From an uncultured Sphingobacteriales bacterium (GTDB lineage: Bacteria > Bacteroidota > Bacteroidia > Chitinophagales > Chitinophagaceae): 7,551 nucleotides of DNA. Position 1 is the stretch's first letter. The number at the start of each line of letters is the position of its first letter. The notes beneath the pieces are model-generated. The model was not told where the DNA came from, ran no database searches, and saw only the letters and a list, made by a program, of their open reading frames with translations. The stretch lies in contig CAMPKG010000168.1 in the NCBI GenBank assembly GCA_946887085.1, positions 1 through 7,551 of the forward strand, given 5' to 3'. Shown piece by piece: positions 1 to 5,742 of the stretch. Made by a program: the position numbers and the translations under genes.

Positions 1-2555
1 CAATAATACTGGTCAGCGGGTGCTGATGATTCTTTCTTAGCAGATGAGTGATCGATAGCGAACACTATCTTCTTCTCGTTCTCATCGTAGTCGGCTTTTA
101 CGCTGTCGCCTTCTTTGATGTGCCCGTTGAGTATCTCTTCCGCCAGTGGGTCTTCCAGGTATTTCTGGATGGCCCTGTGCAGCGGGCGCGCACCGAACTG
201 AGGATCGTAACCCTTCTCAGCAATGAACTTCTTGGCGCCGGGCATCAGCTCCAGCGAGAAGCCGAGTGTGCTCAGGCGTTTCACCACGTCTTTCATGATG
301 ATGTCTATGATCACGCCAATATGCTCTTCGCTCAGCGAGTTGAAGATCACCACATCGTCGATACGGTTGAGGAACTCGGGAGAGAAGGTACGCTTCAGCG
401 CTTTCTCTATCACACCACGGCCCAGCTCATCTGCATTTTCTGTTTTGGTAGCTGTCGCGAAACCAACACCCGTACCAAAATCTTTCAGCTGGCGCACACC
501 TATGTTCGATGTCATGATGATCAGCGTGTTCTTGAAGTCTACCTTACGGCCAAGTCCGTCTGTCAGCTGTCCGTCATCCAGCACCTGCAGCAGTATGTTG
601 AAGATATCCGGGTGTGCTTTTTCGATCTCGTCGAGCAGCACTACCGAGTAAGGCTTACGGCGTACTTTTTCAGTCAGCTGTCCGCCTTCTTCATAACCCA
701 CGTATCCCGGAGGCGCGCCTATCAGGCGGCTGAGCGAGAATTTTTCCATGTACTCACTCATGTCCACGCGTATCAGCGCATCATCGCTGTCAAACATATA
801 GCGCGCAAGCGCACGTGCCAGCTCGGTCTTACCAACCCCTGTCGGCCCCAGGAAGATGAAGGAACCTATCGGTTTCCTCGGGTCTTTCAGGCCCACACGG
901 TTGCGCTGAATGGCTTTCACCACTCTCAGTATCGCCTCATCCTGGCCTACTACGGCGCCTTTCAGGTCTTCACCCATGCGGCGCAGCTTGGCGCTCTCGG
1001 CTTCCACCATGCGCATCACAGGTATTCCCGTCATCATGCTGACAACCTCGGCGATATGCTCTTCGTGTATCGGATAGCGTTTGTGTTTGCTTTCTTCTTC
1101 CCATTCGCCTTTTGCTTTCTCCAGTTCTTCGCCCAGCCTTTTTTCTTTATCACGCAGCGCAGCGGCTTCTTCAAAGCGCTGGCTCTTCACCACTTTATTC
1201 TTCTCCTGCTTTATGTCTTCTATCTTCTTCTCGAGCTCCAGTATGTTCTGCGGCACATTGATGTTCTTCAGGTGCACGCGGGCGCCTACCTCGTCCATCA
1301 CGTCTATTGCCTTGTCGGGCAGCAGGCGGTCGGTCATATAGCGGTCACTCAGTTTTACGCAGGCATCTATCGCATCCTGGTCGTAGGTCACGTTATGGAA
1401 GTCCTCGTATTTAGAGCGGATGTTGTTCAGTATGATAATGGTCTCATCAACACTTGGCGGTTCTACCAGCACTTTCTGGAAGCGGCGGTCGAGCGCGCCG
1501 TCTTTCTCAATGTACATGCGGTATTCATCCAGCGTAGAGGCGCCGATGCATTGAAGGTCGCCACGTGCCAGTGCAGGCTTGAAGATGTTGGAAGCATCGA
1601 GCGAGCCCGAAGCGCCACCTGCACCCACTATAGTATGTATCTCGTCGATGAACAGGATCACATCCTTGTTCTTCTCCAGCTCGTTCATAATGGCCTTCAT
1701 ACGCTCTTCGAACTGGCCGCGGTATTTGGTACCGGCCACCAATGCTGCGAGGTCGAGGCTGATAACACGTTTGTCGAACAGCACGCGCGACACTTTGCGC
1801 TGCACGATGCGCAGAGCGAGGCCTTCAACGATGGCTGTTTTACCAACGCCCGGTTCGCCTATCAGTATCGGGTTGTTCTTTTTACGGCGCGAGAGTATCT
1901 GCGACACGCGCTCTATCTCCTCTTCGCGGCCAACGATGGGGTCTAAATTCCCCAACTCAGCCATCTTGGTTATGTCGCGTCCGAAGTTATCGAGCACCGG
2001 TGTTTTCGATTTTGCATTGCCTGCCTGCCTGCGTTGTTGCTGAAACTGGCGGCGTTCATCATCGTCCTCGAATTCTTCCGAGCCCGGATCGCTGCCGTAG
2101 TCGGCACGCGGGGCGTCGCCCTGCATGATGCCCAGCTCGCTTTTAAAACGGTCGTAGTCAACATCGTACTGATGCAATATCTGTGTGGCCACGTTTTCTT
2201 TGTTTTTCAGGATGGATAGCATAAGATGTTCAGTTTCAACGGTTGAACTTTTCAAAGCTTTCGCCTCTAAAACAGTTATACGGATGACTTTTTCGGCTTG
2301 TTTGGTAAGTGGGAGACTGTTGATATTCGACAGGGGTTTGTTACTCTTGTCCTTAATAGCAAGTTCCAGCTCTTTACGCAGGTCGAACAGGTCTACCTGC
2401 ATCGTCTGAAGCACGCGTATGGCAACGCTGTCGCCCTCGCGGATCAATCCAAGCAGCAGGTGTTCGGTGCCTATGAAATCATTTCCAAGTCTCAGCGCTT
2501 CTTCGCGGCTGTAGGAGATGATCTCTTTGACCTTTGGTGAGAAATTTGAGTCCAT
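1..2555 (-). CDS. clpC: ClpC-type AAA+ unfoldase, ATP-binding subunit of the Clp protease (3' end at window edge)
   Basis: This Hsp100/Clp unfoldase is known to unfold substrates in the cytoplasm and feed them to ClpP. Reading down from ATG 2555, 851 codons are visible. The N-domain (about 1-145) has two Clp_N repeats, each with a T-E-H motif (E31, E109). AAA-1 has Walker A GEPGVGKT at 233-240 and Walker B with D304/E305. A middle region with a UVR motif (around RFEEAAALRDKE, F461) marks ClpC rather than ClpB. AAA-2 has Walker A GPTGVGKT at 570-577, Walker B with D642/E643, and the ClpP-docking loop VGF at 697-699. The last complete codons read ADQYY followed by TG; if the next base is A, the gene stops there, which fits the usual ClpC length of about 840-850 residues. 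AAGGAA sits 7 nt before the start. No clpP, ctsR or mcsAB lies nearby. The gene is divergent from the STAS/rnz pair. The identification is very secure. Confidence 0.98.
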   Translation of the reverse strand, partial: MDSNFSPKVKEIISYSREEALRLGNDFIGTEHLLLGLIREGDSVAIRVLQTMQVDLFDLRKELELAIKDKSNKPLSNINSLPLTKQAEKVIRITVLEAKALKSSTVETEHLMLSILKNKENVATQILHQYDVDYDRFKSELGIMQGDAPRADYGSDPGSEEFEDDDERRQFQQQRRQAGNAKSKTPVLDNFGRDITKMAELGNLDPIVGREEEIERVSQILSRRKKNNPILIGEPGVGKTAIVEGLALRIVQRKVSRVLFDKRVISLDLAALVAGTKYRGQFEERMKAIMNELEKNKDVILFIDEIHTIVGAGGASGSLDASNIFKPALARGDLQCIGASTLDEYRMYIEKDGALDRRFQKVLVEPPSVDETIIILNNIRSKYEDFHNVTYDQDAIDACVKLSDRYMTDRLLPDKAIDVMDEVGARVHLKNINVPQNILELEKKIEDIKQEKNKVVKSQRFEEAAALRDKEKRLGEELEKAKGEWEEESKHKRYPIHEEHIAEVVSMMTGIPVMRMVEAESAKLRRMGEDLKGAVVGQDEAILRVVKAIQRNRVGLKDPRKPIGSFIFLGPTGVGKTELARALARYMFDSDDALIRVDMSEYMEKFSLSRLIGAPPGYVGYEEGGQLTEKVRRKPYSVVLLDEIEKAHPDIFNILLQVLDDGQLTDGLGRKVDFKNTLIIMTSNIGVRQLKDFGTGVGFATATKTENADELGRGVIEKALKRTFSPEFLNRIDDVVIFNSLSEEHIGVIIDIIMKDVVKRLSTLGFSLELMPGAKKFIAEKGYDPQFGARPLHRAIQKYLEDPLAEEILNGHIKEGDSVKADYDENEKKIVFAIDHSSAKKESSAPADQYY

Positions 2556-2562
2556 GAATTAG

Positions 2563-2568
2563 TTCCTT
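2563..2568 (-). promoter_or_regulatory. Shine-Dalgarno-like site of clpC
   Basis: On the minus strand AAGGAA lies 7 nt before the clpC ATG. It supports the start at 2555 and is notable because the other genes here have no clear Shine-Dalgarno sequence, as is common in Bacteroidota. Confidence 0.5.
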
Positions 2569-2669
2569 GTTTTAATAAAGTTAAGATAAAGAGTGGTCGT
2601 TCAGTATTGTGTTTAGCTATGTTGCCATCATGCATAACTACACCGGAGCAGCCTAACTAATATACGAAA

Positions 2670-2677
2670 CAAAAATA
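2670..2677 (-). promoter_or_regulatory. Candidate -7 promoter element for clpC
   Basis: The minus strand reads TATTTTTG, a full match to the Bacteroidota -7 consensus TAnnTTTG, about 115 nt before the clpC start. I see no good TTG-type -33 element 19-21 nt upstream, so this rests on one element only. It would leave a 5' leader of roughly 105-110 nt. The 2556-2733 gap also has to hold the divergent promoter of the STAS gene; on the plus strand TAATTTTA (2690-2697) comes close but lacks the final G. Confidence 0.35.
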
Positions 2678-2733
2678 GCCGCGATGTGTTAATTTTAGCC
2701 CGTTAGCGAAACCTACTTTAAGATCTCATCTGT

Positions 2734-3108
2734 ATGGAATTCAAAATTGATACCAACTCTAATTATATACAAATAACGCCGGCCGGCGAGGCTTTAGATG
2801 CTAAATTGGCAGAAGCTATTCGTCAAAAATGGGAAGAACTTACACAAAAAGGCAGTGAGAACTTCATCATCGACCTGCAGAATTGCACAAAAGCAGAAAA
2901 AGACGCCTTGCCGGTTCTTGTACACTTGCATGCTGATTGTTATAGCTCCGGGCAATCTCTTGTGTTCACAGGCCTTCAGCCAGGAGTCGTTCAGGCCATG
3001 AAGGAAACAGAAACAGACATGGCCATCAACATAGCACCGACCCTTATCGAAGCTGCAGACATCATCAGCATGGAAATATTGGAGCGCGATTTGTTTAATG
3101 AAGAATAA
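2734..3108 (+). CDS. STAS-domain-like protein (anti-sigma factor antagonist fold), degenerate phosphosite
   Basis: This 124-residue protein has the layout of a single STAS domain. A first beta-strand region (about 3-15) is followed by a helix (21-40), a hydrophobic strand ending in D47-L48, a helix (57-73), a further strand (74-80) and a C-terminal helical part. STAS proteins of the SpoIIAA type bind anti-sigma or kinase partners and are switched by phosphorylation of the Ser in a D-S/T-x-G motif. Here the equivalent position reads K56-D57-A58-L59-P60, so no phosphorylatable Ser or Thr is present and classical partner-switching is unlikely. No signal peptide or membrane segment is seen, and no anti-sigma kinase gene is nearby. 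Its TAA overlaps the rnz ATG by one base, implying co-transcription and coupled translation with RNase Z. ATG 2734 is the only sensible start and has no clear Shine-Dalgarno sequence. The fold call is moderately sure; the role is unknown. Confidence 0.75.
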   Translation: MEFKIDTNSNYIQITPAGEALDAKLAEAIRQKWEELTQKGSENFIIDLQNCTKAEKDALPVLVHLHADCYSSGQSLVFTGLQPGVVQAMKETETDMAINIAPTLIEAADIISMEILERDLFNEE

Positions 3109-4010
3109 TGAAGGTCACGATCCTGGGAAATAATTCAGCGCTGCCTGCTTTCGGGCGGCACCCCACGGCACAGGTAGTATCTGTGTACGGCGACGATCTG
3201 CTGATCGATTGCGGCGAGGGCACGCAGGTACAGATGCAGCGCTTTGGTTTCCGCTGGCGCAAGACACAGCATATCTTCATCAGCCATATGCATGGCGACC
3301 ATTACTTCGGGTTGCCGGGTTTGATCAATAGTATGAGTTTACTTGGCCGCACACTGCCACTTCATTTATATGCGCCGAAGGAACTAAAGCCGATCATGGA
3401 CCAGATACTGGAGGTGGCAGATACGGTGCTGAGTTATCCTTATCATTTTCATCCGTTGCCTGAGGGCGCGGCAACGCTGGTAGAGACCGAGAGCTTCAGG
3501 GTTGATTGTTTCCCGGTTAACCACCGCATACAGTGCCATGGCTTTTTGGTGGAGCGCAAAACGCGCGGAAGAAAACTGCTGCCCGATAAATGCAGGGAGC
3601 ACGAGATACCTTCTTATTTCTACGACAGGCTGAAACAAGGCGAAGATTATATACGCAGGGATGGTTTTGTAATAGAAAATAAATGGGTGACCGAAGACGG
3701 GCCTTCGCCGAAGAAATATGCATACTGCGCAGACACTGTATTTACTGACTCGTTCCTGCATTATATAAAGGACTGCGATACCATCTACCACGAATGCACC
3801 TACTTGCATTGCGATGCCGAGCGCGCGACACAACGTTTTCACAGCACAGCAAAGCAGGCGGCAGAAGTGGCAAAAATGGCGAACGCCAAACAATTATTGC
3901 TGGGGCATTTCTCCTCCAAGTACAGGGACCTTGAACCATTCAGGGAAGAAGCGTCGGAGATATTCCCTAATGTGCAGGTGACAGTAGAGGGCGGAGCGTA
4001 TGAAATATGA
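3108..4010 (+). CDS. rnz: Ribonuclease Z (tRNA 3'-processing endonuclease)
   Basis: This metallo-beta-lactamase-fold endonuclease is known to cut pre-tRNA just after the discriminator base so that CCA can be added. At 300 residues it is the short bacterial form. Visible features in order: the N-terminal strand and GNNSALPA loop (7-14), DCGEGTQVQ (34-42), the metal-binding H60-x-H62-x-D64-H65, H139 in the PVNHRIQCHG segment (136-145), the insertion expected for the exosite arm that holds tRNA (about 147-200), D209 in YCADT, the H245-S-T segment, and H267 in GHFSSKY. All expected zinc ligands are present, so it should be active. The start ATG overlaps the upstream STAS gene stop (TAATG), pointing to an operon with translational coupling. 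The stop is TGA at 4008-4010. The tRNA-His about 1 kb downstream lacks encoded CCA and would be a natural substrate. The identification is very secure. Confidence 0.97.
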   Translation: MKVTILGNNSALPAFGRHPTAQVVSVYGDDLLIDCGEGTQVQMQRFGFRWRKTQHIFISHMHGDHYFGLPGLINSMSLLGRTLPLHLYAPKELKPIMDQILEVADTVLSYPYHFHPLPEGAATLVETESFRVDCFPVNHRIQCHGFLVERKTRGRKLLPDKCREHEIPSYFYDRLKQGEDYIRRDGFVIENKWVTEDGPSPKKYAYCADTVFTDSFLHYIKDCDTIYHECTYLHCDAERATQRFHSTAKQAAEVAKMANAKQLLLGHFSSKYRDLEPFREEASEIFPNVQVTVEGGAYEI

Positions 4011-4057
4011 CTATGATGGGTGTGATTGAATGAAAACTATGATGTTCTGATTGAGAT

Positions 4058-4087
4058 AAAAAAGTAAAGCCGTCCCGTGGACGGCTT
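4058..4087 (-). terminator. Intrinsic terminator of the outer-membrane barrel gene
   Basis: Positions 4067-4087 form a perfect 9-bp hairpin (AAGCCGTCC, loop of 3, GGACGGCTT). Read on the minus strand it is followed by TTTACTTTTTT, the pattern of a Rho-independent terminator, about 40 nt past the barrel gene stop. It sits between convergent genes and could also weakly stop rnz transcripts, although the plus-strand side has only TTATAAT after the stem. Confidence 0.85.
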
Positions 4088-4127
4088 ATAATATCGTGGC
4101 AAATCTTCTAAATCTAAATGATCGTGG

Positions 4128-4823
4128 TTAGAGTCCCGTAATGCAAAGGCCTATCTGGTACGGTGTTATTTCCGGGCCCTGGTTAGCTTTATAGAGATTG
4201 GTCAGGTTGTAGGCGCCGAATACTGAAAAATTTCCCCAGCCAAGGCGGCCGGTGGCGGCAAAGCGCCAGGTCTCCAGGTAATTCTTAGTGTTGATCTTTT
4301 CCACCACTTTGGTGTTATTCACTTTTCCTTTTGTATGTGCGCCTATCAGCGTACCAACACGTAAACCTGCTGCGGCTTTGAAGCCCTTATTGCGGTTGTC
4401 TTTGTTGCCAAAGAAACGCAACTCGAAGGGCGCCTCGAAATACGCAGTGGTCAGCTTATATTTTTTATAGTCCTTCGTTTCGGGGATAAAACGGGCCTGG
4501 GTAGCAGGCGTATCTGTTAAAACGATCTCCTGGTTCGACAGGTAAACATTTGATGAACCAATACCGACACCCGCGGCAAAGCTAAAGTTCGACTTGGCTA
4601 TCGGGAAATCGTAACAGATATACAGATTTGCTGCGCGACCGAAACCCGTGGTTTTTACGCTGTCGGGTTTCATCCATCCTTCATAGGCTATCTGCAGCAT
4701 CACGAAATCGCGCGAAGGCTTTTCTACCTTGCCCGAGGTGTTGGTGCTGCCTTTTTCCAGGTCTTGTGCAGAAACCGTAAAGGGGAAAATGAAAGCCGCA
4801 ACAAGGGCCAGATGCTTGATCAT
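4128..4823 (-). CDS. Outer-membrane beta-barrel protein, PorT-like
   Basis: This 231-residue exported protein starts with a Sec signal peptide: K3, a hydrophobic core at 5-17, and a likely cleavage in VSA|QD after A19. The mature part has alternating aromatic and small or polar residues typical of beta-strands, for example around FSFAAGVGIGSSNVYL, AYFEAPFELRFFG, AAAGLRVGTLIGAH and GWGNFSVFGAYNLTNLY. This resembles the Bacteroidota outer-membrane beta-barrel (PorT/OMP_b-brl) group of about 8-strand barrels. The C-terminus is GLCITGL, ending in Leu rather than the classical Phe. Lysine- and asparagine-rich stretches (about 120-125, 143-148 and 165-180) look like exposed loops. The gene is monocistronic, with its own -7 element just upstream and a hairpin terminator downstream. 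Specific function is unknown; I cannot tell whether it has any tie to gliding or type IX secretion, and no such genes are near. Confidence 0.85.
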   Translation of the reverse strand: MIKHLALVAAFIFPFTVSAQDLEKGSTNTSGKVEKPSRDFVMLQIAYEGWMKPDSVKTTGFGRAANLYICYDFPIAKSNFSFAAGVGIGSSNVYLSNQEIVLTDTPATQARFIPETKDYKKYKLTTAYFEAPFELRFFGNKDNRNKGFKAAAGLRVGTLIGAHTKGKVNNTKVVEKINTKNYLETWRFAATGRLGWGNFSVFGAYNLTNLYKANQGPEITPYQIGLCITGL

Positions 4824-4840
4824 AGATGGAAATTAGAGCG

Positions 4841-4848
4841 CAAATATA
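4841..4848 (-). promoter_or_regulatory. -7 promoter element of the outer-membrane barrel gene
   Basis: The minus strand reads TATATTTG, a full match to the Bacteroidota TAnnTTTG element, 17 nt before the ATG at 4823. The implied 5' leader is only about 10-15 nt, consistent with the absence of a Shine-Dalgarno sequence. The expected -33 position is T-rich but lacks a clear TTG. Confidence 0.6.
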
Positions 4849-4878
4849 ATAGCTTGATTATGGAAAAATTGTTAAAAA

Positions 4879-5006
4879 CAATTTCTCAATGGCTCAATAA
4901 CTCAATTGCTCAATGATTAAAATGCCGGTTTATACCAACAGGACCCTCCAACAGGCGCTGTGCGTCTGAAATAAATTGCGACATTGAGCCATTGAGAAAT
5001 TGAGTA
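4879..5006. repeat. Large inverted repeat built from facing 8-bp tandem arrays
   Basis: The left array, 4885-4916, is four in-phase octamers of form CTCAATnn (nn = GG, AA, TG, GA). The right array, 4983-5006, is three in-phase octamers of form ATTGAGnn (nn = CC, AA, TA), followed by a decayed ATT. The arrays are inverted relative to each other: 4879-4898 is the perfect 20-bp reverse complement of 4983-5002. The 84-nt interior between the 20-bp arms holds an 8-bp direct repeat CCAACAGG (4935-4942, 4948-4955) and no ORF. The right array runs into the tRNA-His promoter. It could be a non-autonomous mobile or REP-like palindrome, a protein-binding array, or a product of local slippage and inversion. 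No terminal target-site duplication is evident to me. Confidence 0.85.
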
Positions 5007-5021
5007 ATTATCTTACCTTTG
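4992..5021 (+). promoter_or_regulatory. Promoter of tRNA-His
   Basis: TACCTTTG at 5014-5021 matches the Bacteroidota -7 consensus TAnnTTTG. TTG at 4992-4994, 19 nt upstream, matches the -33 element at the expected spacing. Transcription should begin near 5026-5028, giving a pre-tRNA leader of about 12-15 nt. The -33 TTG belongs to the second ATTGAG octamer of the repeat array. Confidence 0.65.
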
Positions 5022-5039
5022 CCTCCCCTTCGGGGATAT

Positions 5040-5114
5040 GGAGGCAGTAGCTCAGCAGGTTAGAGCACCAGATTGTGGTTCTGGGGGTCGAGGGTTCGAG
5101 CCCCTTTTGCCTCC
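5040..5114 (+). tRNA. tRNA-His, anticodon GTG
   Basis: A complete cloverleaf is visible. The acceptor 5041-5047 pairs with 5107-5113, with a G-U pair at position 7-66. T8/A9 are at 5048-5049. The D stem GCTC (5050-5053) pairs with GAGC (5063-5066). The anticodon stem CCAGA (5068-5072) pairs with TCTGG (5080-5084) around anticodon GTG at 5075-5077. The variable loop is GGGTC. The T arm is 5090-5094 with 5102-5106 and loop TTCGAGC. G-1 at 5040 opposite discriminator C73 at 5114 is the histidine identity element, so the mature RNA probably keeps that extra 5' G. The bases after C73 are CCT, so CCA is not encoded and must be added after RNase Z cleavage. It decodes CAC and CAT. Confidence 0.97.
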
Positions 5115-5119
5115 CCTTC

Positions 5120-5149
5120 AAAAAGTGCCTTTTACGAGGCACTTTTTTT
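5120..5149 (+). terminator. Intrinsic terminator of tRNA-His
   Basis: AAAAAGTGCCT (5120-5130) and AGGCACTTTTT (5137-5147) form an 11-bp stem with a 6-nt loop, followed by more T residues. It begins 5 nt past the tRNA discriminator base, so the tRNA is a single-gene transcript with a short 3' trailer. Confidence 0.9.
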
Positions 5150-5173
5150 ATTTATTTCCCTCCATGATATTAT

Positions 5174-5181
5174 TATATTTG
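5174..5181 (+). promoter_or_regulatory. -7 promoter element of the DUF3127 gene
   Basis: TATATTTG fully matches the Bacteroidota TAnnTTTG element and equals the element before the barrel gene. It lies 44 nt before ATG 5226, implying an A/T-rich leader of roughly 35-40 nt. The -33 region is T-rich without a clear TTG. Confidence 0.55.
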
Positions 5182-5225
5182 CATCAAGAGTAATAGTTTT
5201 TTGTTAATTATTAAATTTTTCTACA

Positions 5226-5636
5226 ATGAGTTTAGAAGTTACAGGTAAATTATTGGTTAAGTATGATGCACAACAGGTGAACGACAGGTTTAAGAAGCGC
5301 GAATTTGTATTGGAACTGGCAGAAGAGATCAACGGCAATGTATATACCAACTTCGCAAAAATGCAGCTGGTGCAGCAAAAATGCGATATCCTCGACCGCT
5401 TTAACGAAGGCGACAATGTTAAGGTCAGCTTCAACATAAAAGGCAACCGCTGGGAGCGCGATGGCAAAGTGAATTTCATCACCAACCTGGATGCATGGCG
5501 TATTGAGCCAGCCGCAGCAGGCAGCAACATGGCTGCGCCGCAGCAGGCACCTTCTTACAGCACAGCAGCCCCACAGCCGGGCGGCGGCAACTACTACAAT
5601 CCTTCCCCGGAGAATGTGGACGATCTGCCTTTCTAA
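5226..5636 (+). CDS. DUF3127 family protein, OB-fold-like, with SSB-type acidic C-terminal tip
   Basis: This is a 136-residue protein. Residues 1-95 match my recollection of DUF3127: it opens with a LEVTGKLLVKYDAQ strand region, then REFVLE, a cluster around QLVQQKCDILDRFNEGDNVKVSFNIKG, and WERDGKVNFITNLDAWRIE. The strand pattern and the conserved closing segment suggest a small OB-fold. Residues about 96-128 form a flexible Ala/Pro/Gln/Gly/Tyr linker. The protein ends in VDDLPF, the tip that in SSB proteins recruits partners such as RecO, RecQ, PriA or exonuclease I. The usual SSB N-terminal signature (VNKVxLIGRLG-like) is absent, so I do not call it ssb. The family is widespread in Bacteroidota; I know of no established function. 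It is a single gene with its own promoter element and a strong terminator. ATG 5226 fits the family start and has no Shine-Dalgarno sequence. Binding to ssDNA or RNA is inference. Confidence 0.88.
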   Translation: MSLEVTGKLLVKYDAQQVNDRFKKREFVLELAEEINGNVYTNFAKMQLVQQKCDILDRFNEGDNVKVSFNIKGNRWERDGKVNFITNLDAWRIEPAAAGSNMAAPQQAPSYSTAAPQPGGGNYYNPSPENVDDLPF

Positions 5637-5676
5637 AAATTGTAACAAAACAGGGCCCTCGCCCGTTATATTACCG

Positions 5677-5704
5677 GAACCCGTCCAAATGGACGGGTTC
5701 TTTG
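5677..5704 (+). terminator. Intrinsic terminator after the DUF3127 gene
   Basis: A perfect 10-bp hairpin, GAACCCGTCC (5677-5686), loop AAAT, GGACGGGTTC (5691-5700), is followed by TTTGT. It begins 40 nt past the DUF3127 stop and isolates that gene from the lipoprotein gene downstream. The stem shares the core CCGTCC/GGACGG with the terminator at 4067-4087. Confidence 0.85.
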
Positions 5705-5742
5705 TATAAAAACTAGTTTAATTTCGCAGCCTTATTTTGTTT

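Noticed and set aside
48..1946. A very long (632-codon) open frame on the plus strand opposite clpC
   Set aside because: It lies wholly antisense to an unmistakable clpC and its translation has low-complexity aromatic/His/Gln-rich text with no recognisable domain. It is a by-product of clpC codon bias.
4010..4044. 9-bp direct repeat ACTATGATG (4010-4018 and 4036-4044) after rnz
   Set aside because: It is short, A/T-rich and in a small convergent intergenic gap, with no further copies or symmetry. Chance is sufficient.
4885..5006. Octamer arrays read as a CRISPR array
   Set aside because: The repeat unit is only 6 conserved bases with 2-nt variable positions, the arrays are in opposite orientation, and no cas gene is present.
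5018..5119. 14-bp repeat at tRNA-His read as att sites of an integrated element
   Set aside because: The copies are only about 90 bp apart and flank just the tRNA itself, with no integrase or cargo between them.
5226..5636. Calling this gene ssb on the basis of its DDLPF tail
   Set aside because: The N-terminal domain lacks the SSB signature and matches DUF3127. The tail alone does not make it the replicative SSB.
5250..5648. 132-codon minus-strand open frame opposite the DUF3127 gene
   Set aside because: The plus-strand frame has family-level similarity, a promoter element and a terminator; the antisense frame has none of these.
5737..5742. Upstream TTG start giving two extra residues for the DUF4836-like protein
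   Set aside because: ATG at 5743 gives a normal lipoprotein signal (MKR plus hydrophobic core), and there is no ribosome binding site to favour TTG.
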